From positions 1 to 50,645 of the forward strand of contig JAZNHT010000019.1 of the NCBI GenBank assembly GCA_045577175.1: 50,645 bases of DNA. The letters are read 5' to 3'. The stretch comes from SIG701 sp045577175. GTDB lineage: Bacteria > Bacillota > Clostridia > Oscillospirales > CAG-272. Positions 8,441 through 17,119 of the stretch are shown here, one piece after another; positions within the stretch are counted from its first letter, which is position 1, and every line of letters begins with the position of its first letter. The notes beneath the pieces were generated by a model that had not been told where the DNA came from, ran no database searches, and saw only the letters and a list, made by a program, of their open reading frames with translations. Both the position numbers and the translations under genes were made by a program.

Positions 8441-8454
8441 CAAAGGAGCAAACG

Positions 8455-9402
8455 ATGAAAATTCTCTTTATGGGAACGCCCGATTTCGCACGGACGATCC
8501 TTACCGCGCTGTATGAGGCAGGTCACGAAATCGCCGCCGTCGTCACCCAGCCGGACAAACCGCAGGGACGTAAGAAAATTCTGACTCCGCCGCCTGTGAA
8601 GGCGTACGCGCTGGAGAAGAACATCCCCGTATACCAGCCTGAGACGATGAAAAACGGCGCATTTGCCGATACGCTCGCCTCGATTGATCCAGAAATCATT
8701 ATCGTTGCCGCATACGGGAAAATTTTGCCCACCTATATCCTTGACTATCCGAAATACGGATGCGTCAATGCGCACGGATCGCTTCTGCCCCGTCACCGCG
8801 GTGCGGCACCGATTCAGCGCGCAATCATGGAGGGGGACACGCTCACTGGTGTGACCGCCATGTACATGGCGGAGGGACTTGACACGGGCGACATGATTCT
8901 GAAAGTGGAAGTGCCGATCACGGACGCGGACAATTTTGAGACGCTCCACGATAAAATGGCAGAGGCAGGCAGCCGCGCCATGCTCGAAACGATCACCGCG
9001 CTTGAAAACGGCACGGCGACACGCACAAAACAGGATGACGCGCTCTCCACATATGCGGCGAAGATCGAAAACGCCGACTGTGCGCTCTCCTTTGACAAAT
9101 CCGTGCGCGAGGTGTTCAACCACATCCGCGCGCTCTCGCCTGTGCCGAAGGCGGTATGCGTTCTCCCCAGCGGACGGACGCTGAAGGTGCTCGGCGCACG
9201 CATGACGGAGAAAACAACGGACAAAATCCCCGGCACCGTTATTTCGCTAAACGGCGGTGTGATCGCTGTCGCCTGCAAGGACGGCGTGATTGAGATCACC
9301 TCCGTACAGCCCGAGGGCAAGCGCGTCATGGATGCCTCCGCTTTTGTAAACGGACGCGGCATCGCTGTGGGCGACGCTTTGACGGCACCGGTCTATGAAT
9401 AA
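8455..9402 (+). CDS. fmt: Methionyl-tRNA formyltransferase
   Basis: A 315-residue enzyme transferring a formyl group from 10-formyl-tetrahydrofolate to initiator Met-tRNA. It starts MKILFMGTPDFA. The folate-site signature HGSLLPRHRGAAPIQRAI is present near residue 108, followed by GVTAMYMAEGLDTGD. The C-terminal OB-like tRNA-binding domain starts near residue 205. A ribosome site AAGGAG precedes the ATG. The 3' end overlaps rsmB by 8 bp. Confidence 0.97.
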   Translation: MKILFMGTPDFARTILTALYEAGHEIAAVVTQPDKPQGRKKILTPPPVKAYALEKNIPVYQPETMKNGAFADTLASIDPEIIIVAAYGKILPTYILDYPKYGCVNAHGSLLPRHRGAAPIQRAIMEGDTLTGVTAMYMAEGLDTGDMILKVEVPITDADNFETLHDKMAEAGSRAMLETITALENGTATRTKQDDALSTYAAKIENADCALSFDKSVREVFNHIRALSPVPKAVCVLPSGRTLKVLGARMTEKTTDKIPGTVISLNGGVIAVACKDGVIEITSVQPEGKRVMDASAFVNGRGIAVGDALTAPVYE

Positions 9403-10699
9403 GCAAACGAATCCCCGCGCCGCCGCAATGGCGTCTCTTACCGCGTGGGAGAAAAAAGGCAGATATGTAAATCTTGAGGTGAACGCCGCGCTCACAAACG
9501 CCGCCATGTCGGAGGCGGATCGCGGACTGTACACCGCGCTTGTCTACGGCGTAATCGAGCGTGCAATTACTCTCGATTTTGTGATGGAAACGCTTTCCTC
9601 GCGCCCGATCTCGCAGATGGATGACGAGGTGCGCTGTGCGCTCCGTCTCGGGCTGTACCAGCTCGCGTTTATGGATCGGATTCCGCCGCACGCCGCCGTT
9701 TCCGAAACGGTTGCGCTTCTTCCGAGCCGCACACGCGGTTTTGCCAATGCGATTCTGCGCACGTTTCTGCGCGGCGGATGCGAGATTCCCCTGCCCGATG
9801 TGAGCGAGCCGATGAAACGGCTTTCTGTGGAGTACGGTGCGCCCGAGGAGCTCTGCCGGTTCTGGACGGATCGGTACGGCATGGAGCTGACACGCGAGCT
9901 TCTCTCCTCCACGGTGCGTAATCCGCGCGTAACGGTGCGTGTGAATCCCTTGAAAACGACGGCGGAAAAGCTGCTTTCCGAAATCGACGGTGCGGAGGTA
10001 TCGCCGCTTGCCGATGATATGCTCGTCCTTAGCAGTGCCGCACACGTCGCGGACGGGGTGCGGGACGGACTGTATATCGTGCAGGATGTATCCTCGCGCC
10101 TTTGCGTGCGCGCGCTGGATCCAAAGTCGGGCGAGACGGTGATCGACACCTGCGCCGCCCCGGGCGGAAAATCGCTGAGCACAGCGATGGACATGAAAAA
10201 CACCGGCACGGTGTACTCGTTCGATCTGCACGAAAACAAGCTCTCGCTCATCCGTCGGACAGCGGAATCGCTCGGCGTGACGATCATCCAAGCACAGGCG
10301 CGTGACGGACGAAATCCCGATCCCACGCTGATCGGAAAGGCGGATCGCGTGCTTTGCGACGCGCCCTGCTCCGGTCTCGGAGTGATCGGCAAAAAGCCCG
10401 ACATCAAGTACAAGCCGCTTGCTTCCATCGAGGCGCTTCCGCAGATTCAGTACGAGATTCTGTGCGGCGCTTCCGCATACGTCCGCGCAGGCGGCGTGCT
10501 CGTCTATTCAACCTGCACGCTGAATCCGGACGAAAATGAGGCGGTTGTCGCCCGTTTTCTTGACGCGAATCCTGCGTTTGCGCTCGTTCCGTTTGATCTC
10601 GGTGCGGCAGGCGCATGCGAGAACGGGATGCGGACATTCTTTCCGCACAAGGACGGATGCGACGGATTTTTCATTGCAAAAATGATACGAAAAGACTGA
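9395..10699 (+). CDS. rsmB: 16S rRNA (cytosine-967-C5)-methyltransferase
   Basis: A 434-residue protein with an N-terminal NusB-like RNA-binding domain (residues 1-130) and a C-terminal Rossmann methyltransferase. SAM motif I reads DTCAAPGGKSL, motif IV DAPCSGLGVIGKKPD supplies one catalytic Cys, and STCTL supplies the other, the two-cysteine mechanism of m5C enzymes. It starts inside the end of fmt (overlap ATGAATAA), so translation is coupled. It modifies the 30S subunit during assembly. Confidence 0.95.
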   Translation: MNKQTNPRAAAMASLTAWEKKGRYVNLEVNAALTNAAMSEADRGLYTALVYGVIERAITLDFVMETLSSRPISQMDDEVRCALRLGLYQLAFMDRIPPHAAVSETVALLPSRTRGFANAILRTFLRGGCEIPLPDVSEPMKRLSVEYGAPEELCRFWTDRYGMELTRELLSSTVRNPRVTVRVNPLKTTAEKLLSEIDGAEVSPLADDMLVLSSAAHVADGVRDGLYIVQDVSSRLCVRALDPKSGETVIDTCAAPGGKSLSTAMDMKNTGTVYSFDLHENKLSLIRRTAESLGVTIIQAQARDGRNPDPTLIGKADRVLCDAPCSGLGVIGKKPDIKYKPLASIEALPQIQYEILCGASAYVRAGGVLVYSTCTLNPDENEAVVARFLDANPAFALVPFDLGAAGACENGMRTFFPHKDGCDGFFIAKMIRKD

Positions 10700-10708
10700 G
10701 GAAATTTC

Positions 10709-11776
10709 ATGACGGATACAGTTTCCGCTTCTGCTTTGAGGGCAGATATTCTCTCGATGACACCGGATGAGCTGAAAGAATTTGTCCGTGCCATCGGAGA
10801 AAAAGATTTTCGCGCCAAGCAGCTGTATCAGTGGATGCAGAAAGGCGCACAACTATATGAGATGACGAATCTCCCGGCGTCGATGCGCGAAAAGATCGCG
10901 GAGACGGCGGAGTACCGCCTGCCGAAAATCGAGGCGAAATACGTCTCCAAAATCGACGGAACGGTGAAATATCTCTTCTCGCTGACCGACGGCGAGTGCG
11001 TGGAGAGCGTATTCATGCGCTACGAGCACGGCAACTCCCTTTGCGTTTCCTCGCAGGCGGGATGCCGCATGGGATGCCGTTTCTGCGCCTCCACACTGAA
11101 CGGAAAAACACGCGATCTCACCGCATCGGAAATTCTCGGACAGGTAATCATGGCACAGAGAGACACGGGCGAGCGCGTCGGCGGCGTCGTGATGATGGGC
11201 ATCGGCGAACCGCTTGACAATTACGACAACGCAGTACGCTTTCTCCGTCTCGTAAGCCACCCCGACGGGCTGAATATCGGGCTGAGGCACATCTCCCTCT
11301 CGACGTGCGGTCTGGTGGACAAAATCGACCGATTGGCGACGGAGAATCTGCCGATCACTCTGTCGATCTCCCTGCACGCTTCCGATGATGAAACGCGCAG
11401 TGCGCTGATGCCTGTGAACAACAAGTATCCGCTTCAAACGCTTCTTGCTGCCTGCCGCCGGTATTTCGACAAAACGGGACGGCGCGTCTCGTTTGAATAC
11501 ACGCTGATCGCCGGCAAAAACGACTCTCTCGCACAGGCGGATGCACTCGCCGCCCTTCTGAAAAGCGGTATGCACGCCGTCTGCCATGTGAATCTCATTC
11601 TGCTCAATGAGGTGACGGAAACGGGACTGTCCACGGTCGGGCGCAAAAACGCGGAGGCGTTCCGCGATCGGCTGGAGAAGCGCGGCATCAACGCAACAAT
11701 CCGCCGCCGTCTCGGCAGCGATATTGACGCGTCCTGCGGCCAGCTCCGCCTCAGACACGCCAAAGAAAAATCTTAA
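10709..11776 (+). CDS. rlmN: Dual-specificity RNA methyltransferase RlmN
   Basis: A 355-residue radical-SAM enzyme that makes m2A2503 in 23S rRNA and m2A37 in some tRNAs. The Fe-S cluster motif C-x3-C-x2-C is in AGCRMGCRFCAS (near residue 118), followed by the GxGEP-like MMGIGEPLDNYDN. The mechanistic C-terminal cysteine lies in DIDASCGQLR near residue 344. It lies 9 bp after rsmB and precedes the stp-prkC pair as in Bacillus. Confidence 0.96.
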   Translation: MTDTVSASALRADILSMTPDELKEFVRAIGEKDFRAKQLYQWMQKGAQLYEMTNLPASMREKIAETAEYRLPKIEAKYVSKIDGTVKYLFSLTDGECVESVFMRYEHGNSLCVSSQAGCRMGCRFCASTLNGKTRDLTASEILGQVIMAQRDTGERVGGVVMMGIGEPLDNYDNAVRFLRLVSHPDGLNIGLRHISLSTCGLVDKIDRLATENLPITLSISLHASDDETRSALMPVNNKYPLQTLLAACRRYFDKTGRRVSFEYTLIAGKNDSLAQADALAALLKSGMHAVCHVNLILLNEVTETGLSTVGRKNAEAFRDRLEKRGINATIRRRLGSDIDASCGQLRLRHAKEKS

Positions 11777-11787
11777 CATTCCATGCC

Positions 11788-11816
11788 TTTACTTATCACA
11801 ATCGATATGCTATAAT
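11788..11816 (+). promoter_or_regulatory. Candidate promoter of stp-prkC
   Basis: TTTACT (11788-11793) is separated by 17 bp from a perfect TATAAT (11811-11816), 33 bp before the stp start. It would let the signalling pair be expressed apart from the upstream block. Confidence 0.6.
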
Positions 11817-11849
11817 ATTTATACCGAATCCCACGGAGGTGCGCAATCT

Positions 11850-12617
11850 ATGCAGTACAGCGGAAAAACAGACGTCGGAATGAAACGGCTCGTGAATCAG
11901 GATAATTTCCTTATAAAAGAATATGCCCCCGGTATCCTGCTCGCCGTCGTCTGTGACGGAATGGGCGGCGCCCGCGGCGGTGCGGAGGCAAGCTCCACTG
12001 CGGCGGAAACGTTTGTCGCCTCCATGGATGTGTTCGTGAAGGATTACATCACGGCACAGGACACGCTTGAGTGTACCGATGCGCAGTTTCACCGTGCGCT
12101 CCGCCGCGCGGCGCTGGATGCAAACAAGGCTGTGTATCACCGATCGGAAGCCGAAGAGGAGCTGCGCGGTATGGGTACGACGCTCGTTGCCGCGTTTCTG
12201 ATCGGCACCACGTTGTACACAACAAACGTCGGCGACAGCCGTCTGTATGTGGCAAGCAACGGTGAGATCACGCAGATCACGCACGATCACTCGTATGTGC
12301 AGTATCTTGTGGACACGGGACATCTCACACCCGAGGAAGCCAAAACCTCCCAAAACCGCAATATCATCACGCGCGCGGTCGGAACGGAATCGAGCGTGGA
12401 CGCGGATGTTTTTGTCACGGAAATGGACACCGCGGCAGCGGATACGTACATTCTTCTCTGCTCCGACGGTCTCACGAATCATATTGAAGAAACCGAGCTC
12501 TCTGAAATCATCACTGTCAAGGATCAGTCGGCTGACGAAAAAACGGACGAACTGGTCAAGCGAGCAAACGCACTCGGCGGCACAGACAACATCACCGCCG
12601 TTCTGATCGCGCTCTGA
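11850..12617 (+). CDS. stp: PP2C-type Ser/Thr phosphatase (Stp/PrpC)
   Basis: A 255-residue metal-dependent phosphatase that reverses phosphorylation by the neighbouring PASTA kinase. Motifs: GKTDVGMKRLVNQDNF at the N-terminus, CDGMGGARGGAEAS (metal-binding Asp near residue 35), GDSRLYV, ITHDHS and CSDGLTNHI with the second metal Asp, ending with GGTDNITAVLI. The frame is open upstream into rlmN, but the ATG at 11850 has GGAGGT 10 bases before it and begins with the family N-terminus. It is cytoplasmic. Confidence 0.95.
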   Translation: MQYSGKTDVGMKRLVNQDNFLIKEYAPGILLAVVCDGMGGARGGAEASSTAAETFVASMDVFVKDYITAQDTLECTDAQFHRALRRAALDANKAVYHRSEAEEELRGMGTTLVAAFLIGTTLYTTNVGDSRLYVASNGEITQITHDHSYVQYLVDTGHLTPEEAKTSQNRNIITRAVGTESSVDADVFVTEMDTAAADTYILLCSDGLTNHIEETELSEIITVKDQSADEKTDELVKRANALGGTDNITAVLIAL

Positions 12618-12653
12618 TCGCGGCACAAATTTTGAATTGTGGATGTGAAACAG

Positions 12654-14504
12654 ATGGATGGACTTGAAAAATACGTCGGTGCCGTTTTCGACAACCGATA
12701 TAAAATAGAAAAGCTCATCGGCATCGGCGGTATGGCAGTCGTTTACAAGGCAAACGATCTGCTCATGCACCGTACCGTTGCCGTGAAAATTCTCCGTGAC
12801 GAAATTGCGCAGGACGAGGCAAGCGTCAAGCGCTTCATCAATGAGTCCCGTGCGGTTTCGATGCTCTCCCACACGAATATTGTCAATATTTTCGACGTAT
12901 CGGTACGGGAAGATATAAAATATATCGTCATGGAATACGTTGAAGGCATCACGCTCAAAAATTACATGACAAAGCGCGGTGCCCTCCCCTTTGAACAGCT
13001 CGTCAGCTACTCGGAGCAGATTCTGAGCGCACTGGAGCACGCACACGCGAAAGGCGTTGTGCACAGAGACATCAAGCCGCAGAATATCATGCTTCTGCGC
13101 GACGGCACAATCAAGGTAACGGACTTCGGTATCGCCAAATTGCCCAATGCCGAGACGGTCACGATGACGGATAAGGCGATCGGCACCGTTTACTATATCA
13201 GCCCCGAACAAGCAAGCGGCAAAGCCATTGACGCACGAAGCGATCTCTACTCCCTCGGCGTTCTTATGTATGAAATGGCGTGCGGCAAGCTCCCGTTTGA
13301 CGCGGACAGTCCCGTATCCGTTGCTCTCATGCAGGTGAATACGGAGGCAACGCCGCCGCGTGAAATCCGCGAGGATTTGCCCGTCGGCATGGAACAAATC
13401 ATCGTAAAGGCGATGGAAAAAGAGCGTGACGACCGCTACCAGACCGCCACGGCGATGCTGAAGCAGGTTCAAAAAATCAAAGAGAACAAGAATATCATTT
13501 TCAAGGAAATCAAAAAGGACAAGGAAAAGAAGAAAAACGGAAACAAAAAGCCGCATCGGGCAAGCCACTCCATGTTTCCGATCATTCTCGGCGTGTTCAT
13601 CGCCATTCTGATCTCTGTCGGAATCAGCGGCTTCGTGCTGCTTGACAGATTTCTGCTCTCCCCCACCTCCGAAAATTCCGAAACGATTACGGTAAGCACC
13701 TTCACCGGTGCATATTATACCGAGGAGCTGAAGCAGTGGTTTGCGAAATCGGAAATTTACAACGTTACCGTGACCTACGAGTACGATCCGCTTCACGATA
13801 AGGGTGTCATCATCTCACAGACTCCGAAAAGCGGCGAGAGACGAAAAATCACCCCCAACACCAAAAAGTGTGACATTCATCTGACTATCAGCCGCGGTGC
13901 ACAGACAGTCGTTCTGCCCGATGTCATCATCGAGGACTACCGCCTCGCCGAAATCACCTTAAAGGATCTCGGCCTCGTTGTAAAGGTACAGCAGGTTCCA
14001 AGCGACACGTATTCTGCCGGCTGTGTCATCCGCACGGAGCCTGTTGCCGGCACGCTTATGAAGCTCGGCGACACGGTTACGATTTACGCAAGTGCAGGCT
14101 GGGCGGCAGGTACCGTTTCCGTTCCGAATTTTGTGGGCATGACCGAGATGCAGACGCTGCATAAGCTGCTCGACTGCGGTCTGCGCATAGGCTCGGTGAT
14201 GTACGAAGCATCGGGGTATCCGGCAGGACAAATCATCTACCAAAGCGAAAAGGAATTTACGATCGTACACAAAAATACGGCGATCGATTTTATTGTCAGC
14301 GGCGGTCCGGATTACACCGGCTCCCCCTTGCAGCCCGACATCACGGACACGCCGGATGTTCCCGTTGAAACGGAGCCTTCGGATACCGATGATCCGTTTG
14401 CGGACACTTCCGCGGAGGAAACAACCTTTCCTCCGTCCATCGATATTCCGCCGTGGCTTACCCCCGAGGATTTCGAGGACTGGTTCAACCATTATTTCGG
14501 ATAA
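12654..14504 (+). CDS. prkC: PASTA-domain Ser/Thr protein kinase (PrkC/StkP type)
   Basis: A 616-residue receptor kinase. The kinase domain (about 13-275) has the glycine loop IGIGGMAVVY, Lys45 in AVKIL, catalytic HRDIKPQN (Asp139) and DFG (157-159), with threonines in the activation loop (TVTMTDKAIGT). After a Lys-rich juxtamembrane stretch comes one membrane helix (about 307-330), then three extracellular PASTA repeats that in relatives bind muropeptides or lipid II. The end is an acidic Thr/Pro tail plus an aromatic segment (PPWLTPEDFEDWFNHYFG). A GTG at 12639 is an alternative start, but the ATG at 12654 fits the family and has GGATGTG upstream. Confidence 0.95.
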   Translation: MDGLEKYVGAVFDNRYKIEKLIGIGGMAVVYKANDLLMHRTVAVKILRDEIAQDEASVKRFINESRAVSMLSHTNIVNIFDVSVREDIKYIVMEYVEGITLKNYMTKRGALPFEQLVSYSEQILSALEHAHAKGVVHRDIKPQNIMLLRDGTIKVTDFGIAKLPNAETVTMTDKAIGTVYYISPEQASGKAIDARSDLYSLGVLMYEMACGKLPFDADSPVSVALMQVNTEATPPREIREDLPVGMEQIIVKAMEKERDDRYQTATAMLKQVQKIKENKNIIFKEIKKDKEKKKNGNKKPHRASHSMFPIILGVFIAILISVGISGFVLLDRFLLSPTSENSETITVSTFTGAYYTEELKQWFAKSEIYNVTVTYEYDPLHDKGVIISQTPKSGERRKITPNTKKCDIHLTISRGAQTVVLPDVIIEDYRLAEITLKDLGLVVKVQQVPSDTYSAGCVIRTEPVAGTLMKLGDTVTIYASAGWAAGTVSVPNFVGMTEMQTLHKLLDCGLRIGSVMYEASGYPAGQIIYQSEKEFTIVHKNTAIDFIVSGGPDYTGSPLQPDITDTPDVPVETEPSDTDDPFADTSAEETTFPPSIDIPPWLTPEDFEDWFNHYFG

Positions 14505-14526
14505 ACGTTTACAGGTATGACAGACA

Positions 14527-15519
14527 ATGTGTGATGAAATGACCAAAACAGGCATCATTATACGCGGTGTGGGCGGGCTTTTCGGAGTCCGCCCTCTCCC
14601 TCTTGCCGACGGCAAGGATGTGCTTCTCTGCCGCGCACGCGGTGCTTTCCGACATGAAAAAATCACGCCGCTTCCGGGAGATATTGTCACCTATACACGG
14701 GACAGCGATGCCCCTCTTATTGACGACGGGCGATCCGCCGCCTATGTAATCGAAGATATAAAACCGCGCAAAAACGCGCTGATCCGTCCGCCGCTTGCCA
14801 ATCTGACGCACCTGTTTTTGGCGATTCCTGCGGCACGTCCTGCGCCCGATCTCTCCACGGCGGACAAGCTGATCGCGATCGCAGAGGCTTCGGGAATCGA
14901 GCCGGTGATCCTTGTCACGAAAGAAGATCTTGCACCAACCGAAGCGGAGCGAATCGCCGCGCTGTACAGGCAGGCAGGCTTTACCGCGTTCACAATGTGC
15001 GCGGAGGACGAGACGAAGGTTGCAAAACTGCGTGCCTATATCGCCGCACTCGCAAACGGCGATGCACCGATTACGGCGGCGTTTGCCGGTGCATCGGGCG
15101 CAGGCAAATCGACTATGATGAAAAAGCTCTTCCCTGCTCTCACGTTCAAAACGGGCGAAATCAGCCGCCGTGCCGAACGCGGTCGGCAGACAACGCGCCA
15201 CGTGGAGCTGTATCCGTTTGAGGAAGACGGACACATCTGTCTGATCGCCGATACGCCCGGTTTTTCCATACTCGATTTCACACGGTTCAACTTTTTCGAT
15301 CCTGCACAGCTGCCGGAAGCATTTCGCGAATTTCGTCCGCACCTCGGCACGTGCCGTTACACCAAATGCACGCACACCAAAGAGGAAGGATGCTCCATCC
15401 TCACCGCCGTGCACAGCGGAGAGATTCCGAAAGAACGGCACGAATCGTACATTGCCATCTTTACCGAGATGAAGAAAAAGCCGGACTGGCAGAGACGGCG
15501 CGAGGAGGGCAAGCCATGA
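14527..15519 (+). CDS. rsgA: Ribosome small-subunit GTPase RsgA
   Basis: A 330-residue circularly permuted GTPase that checks late 30S maturation. An N-terminal OB fold (about residues 10-85) precedes the permuted G domain: G4 VTKED, then G1 GASGAGKSTMMKKL, then G3 DTPGFS. A C-terminal zinc module follows (C-x4-C-x-H-x5-C pattern in CRYTKCTHTKEEGC). ATG at 14539 is an alternative start; neither has a strong ribosome site. The stop overlaps the thiN start (ATGA). The rpe gene found between rsgA and thiN in Bacillus is absent. Confidence 0.95.
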   Translation: MCDEMTKTGIIIRGVGGLFGVRPLPLADGKDVLLCRARGAFRHEKITPLPGDIVTYTRDSDAPLIDDGRSAAYVIEDIKPRKNALIRPPLANLTHLFLAIPAARPAPDLSTADKLIAIAEASGIEPVILVTKEDLAPTEAERIAALYRQAGFTAFTMCAEDETKVAKLRAYIAALANGDAPITAAFAGASGAGKSTMMKKLFPALTFKTGEISRRAERGRQTTRHVELYPFEEDGHICLIADTPGFSILDFTRFNFFDPAQLPEAFREFRPHLGTCRYTKCTHTKEEGCSILTAVHSGEIPKERHESYIAIFTEMKKKPDWQRRREEGKP

Positions 15520-16166
15520 CATCCGATACAAACAAGCACCTGCGCGCCGTGATTTTCACGGGCGGCACATGCAAAAGCGAGCTTTTGTCCACTGACGATC
15601 TGCAAGGCGATCTTGTAATCGCCGCGGATGCCGGATGGATTTTGGCAAAGCAGTGCGGCGTGCGCCCCGACATCATCGTGGGCGATTTTGATTCCTCGCC
15701 GATGCCGGAGGAAGCGGAAGCGGCTGAAATCCTCCGCGTTCCCGTCGAGAAGGATGACACCGACACAACGCTCGCCTGCAACATCGCTACCGAGCGCGGT
15801 GCGCGTGAGATTTTGCTGATCGGCGGCACGGGCGGCAGGCTGGATCACACGCTCTCCAACGTATTTCTTCTGGAACGGATGCACCGGCGCGGCATTCGCC
15901 TAATCCTCACGGACGGGACAAATCGCGCACGGATTCTGCAAAACGAAACGGCAGCACTGCCGCGTTCGCAGTTTGCGTATTTCTCTCTGTTCTCCCTCGG
16001 CACGTCGGAAATCTCCCTTAGCGGATGCAAATATCCGCTAAGCCATGCGCCGCTTGCGCGCACCGATCTCTATGCGGTGAGCAACGAGATCACCTCCGAC
16101 GCGGCAGCGATCGAGGTCACGGGCGATCCCGTGCTCCTGATCGAAAGCGATGCACACACGCCGTAA
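15516..16166 (+). CDS. thiN: Thiamine pyrophosphokinase
   Basis: A 216-residue enzyme that converts thiamine and ATP to thiamine pyrophosphate. Motifs: AADAGW near residue 37, the metal/nucleotide site VGDFDSS, the conserved EKDDTDTTLA, and GGTGGRLDHTLSN. The open frame continues upstream inside rsgA, but the ATG at 15516 overlaps the rsgA stop and has GAGGAGGGC upstream. Position between rsgA and spoVM matches Bacillota gene order. Confidence 0.94.
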   Translation: MTSDTNKHLRAVIFTGGTCKSELLSTDDLQGDLVIAADAGWILAKQCGVRPDIIVGDFDSSPMPEEAEAAEILRVPVEKDDTDTTLACNIATERGAREILLIGGTGGRLDHTLSNVFLLERMHRRGIRLILTDGTNRARILQNETAALPRSQFAYFSLFSLGTSEISLSGCKYPLSHAPLARTDLYAVSNEITSDAAAIEVTGDPVLLIESDAHTP

Positions 16167-16173
16167 TCTTTCA

Positions 16174-16179
16174 TATACT
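16174..16179 (+). promoter_or_regulatory. Possible -10 element upstream of spoVM
   Basis: TATACT at 16174-16179 lies within CATATACT, which resembles the -10 of sporulation sigma-E promoters (CATACAnT). I see no convincing -35 at the right distance, so this is tentative. A sigma-E promoter serves spoVM in Bacillus. Confidence 0.3.
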
Positions 16180-16206
16180 GTAGTGAAATCATCACGGGAG
16201 GTACTT

Positions 16207-16278
16207 ATGAAGATCGTTATTGTAAAATCGCCGCGTTTTCTGACACCCTTGCTCCGCAAATTTTTCCGTTTGGGATAA
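16207..16278 (+). CDS. spoVM: Stage V sporulation protein SpoVM (23 residues)
   Basis: A 23-codon ORF, MKIVIVKSPRFLTPLLRKFF then RLG. It has an excellent ribosome site (GGGAGGT at 16196-16202) and a terminator right after it. It resembles SpoVM, a 26-residue amphipathic helix that recognises the curved forespore membrane and anchors SpoIVA to start coat assembly. The conserved pattern is M-K-(I/F)-x-x-(V/I)-K-x-P-(R/K)-F-L, with basic residues spaced down one helix face and a proline near position 9. Placement straight after thiN is exactly that of Bacillus. It is too short for routine ORF callers. Confidence 0.88.
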   Translation: MKIVIVKSPRFLTPLLRKFFRLG

Positions 16279-16289
16279 AACATACCGCG

Positions 16290-16315
16290 AGGTGCCGCAC
16301 GCCGGCACCTTTTTT
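16290..16315 (+). terminator. Intrinsic terminator after spoVM
   Basis: The 8-bp stem AGGTGCCG/CGGCACCT with a 5-nt loop is followed by TTTTTA, closing the 13-kb plus-strand block. Confidence 0.88.
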
Positions 16316-16337
16316 ATGTAGCGAGGGGGCTTCCCCC

Positions 16338-16781
16338 TCAGTCGTACCGTATGCTGCCGAGGCGTTCCGCTTCCGCGATTTCGAAGCTCATCATGTTCTG
16401 CCCGAGCGCAAGGACATCCGTATCGCATCCGCTTCCGCCGAGATCGGCGACCGCACTGCGCATTCGGTTCGCACTGTCCCTCGAGCTGACGCGCAGAATC
16501 CGTGCAAGCTCCTCTTGCGTAGGCGAGCCCATCGTCTCCATCATCACACCGCCGCGCACGGTCAGCTTGTTCATCAGCGGATAGGTGATCCCGTGGATTT
16601 CCTTCTCCGCCATCAGCACCTCAGCACGCTTTGCATATCCGGCATACGCCTCAAGCTGCACAACCGTCTCCTGTCTGAGCTTTTCATCCGTGATCTTCGG
16701 TAGCATGCCCGTAATCGCCTCACAGCCGCTTTTCGCGCCGATGTAAATCATGCTGAGCAGTTCTTTCGTTGGATCTTTCAT
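16338..16781 (-). CDS. Ferritin-like helical-bundle protein of unknown function
   Basis: A 147-residue protein predicted to be almost entirely alpha-helical, starting MKDPTKELLSMIYIGAKSG. The layout of repeated helices (EAITGMLPKITDEKLRQETVVQLEAYAGYAKRAEVLM) resembles small clostridial four-helix proteins related to the DUF2383/ferritin-like group. I see no clear diiron motif pair (ExxH), so metal binding is uncertain. It has an AAAGGACGGTGG ribosome site. It converges with spoVM and stands alone. Confidence 0.6.
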   Translation of the reverse strand: MKDPTKELLSMIYIGAKSGCEAITGMLPKITDEKLRQETVVQLEAYAGYAKRAEVLMAEKEIHGITYPLMNKLTVRGGVMMETMGSPTQEELARILRVSSRDSANRMRSAVADLGGSGCDTDVLALGQNMMSFEIAEAERLGSIRYD

Positions 16782-16849
16782 GTTTCCACCGTCCTTTCGG
16801 AATTAGTATGTGATTCTTTGGCGAAATTACACGCACGGACAAAAAGAAC

Positions 16850-16878
16850 TTGACAAAGACGGGAGTTTGTGATATGAT
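16850..16878 (+). promoter_or_regulatory. Strong promoter upstream of the tRNA-like segment and tRNA-Ser
   Basis: A perfect -35 TTGACA (16850-16855), a 17-bp spacer and the -10 TATGAT (16873-16878). Transcription should start near 16885, about 8 bases before the tRNA-like 5' end at 16893. Confidence 0.85.
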
Positions 16879-16889
16879 ATTTGGTACTG

Positions 16890-16918
16890 TACGCAGGGTT
16901 ATCGAAGCGGTCATAACG
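16890..16918 (+). repeat. 29-bp exact direct repeat, copy 1 (tRNA-Ser 5' part)
   Basis: Bases 16890-16918 are identical to 17091-17119, beginning TACGCAGGGTTATCG and ending GTCATAACG. The copies are 201 bp apart. Confidence 0.95.
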
Positions 16919-16970
16919 GGTGAGCAAATCAAAATGACATGGTTGTCATTTTGATGAAGCGATACCCCGC
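16893..16970 (+). ncRNA. tRNA-Ser-derived structured RNA (tRNA-like, no anticodon arm)
   Basis: The first 26 bases (16893-16918) are identical to the 5' half of the tRNA-Ser gene at 17094, covering the acceptor strand GCAGGGT and the D arm. Then, instead of anticodon, variable and T arms, there is a perfect 12-bp hairpin (16928-16939 with 16944-16955, loop TGGT), extended by a GC/GC pair. ACCCCGC (16964-16970) can pair with GCAGGGT at six of seven positions, recreating an acceptor stem. No CCA follows (AAAG instead). It sits behind a strong promoter and is probably transcribed. It may be a decayed tRNA or a tRNA-derived small RNA; function unknown. Confidence 0.4.
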
Positions 16971-17090
16971 AAAGCAAGGAGCATACAGAGCCGAGTAATC
17001 GAGGCGAAAGCATGCGACTATGCGACCGGGGTGGGGAGCAAATCTTGAAAATCGTCCGTCTTCCCTTTTCTCAGCACATAACTTAATACA

Positions 17091-17119
17091 TACGCAGGGT
17101 TATCGAAGCGGTCATAACG
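17091..17119 (+). repeat. 29-bp exact direct repeat, copy 2 (within tRNA-Ser)
   Basis: Second copy of the repeat at 16890-16918. It covers three bases upstream of the tRNA and the first 26 bases of the tRNA. The intervening bases 16971-17090 hold no ORF or recognised RNA family; a second GAGCAAATC (17036-17044) repeats 16922-16930. Confidence 0.95.

Noticed and set aside
16893..17090. Group I intron in tRNA-Ser
   Set aside because: I could not find conserved P/Q/R/S core elements, and the downstream tRNA is complete by itself.
16890..17093. SRP RNA next to tRNA-Ser
   Set aside because: SRP RNA genes often neighbour tRNA-Ser in Bacillota, but the conserved apical GGAAGG/AGCAG motif is absent.
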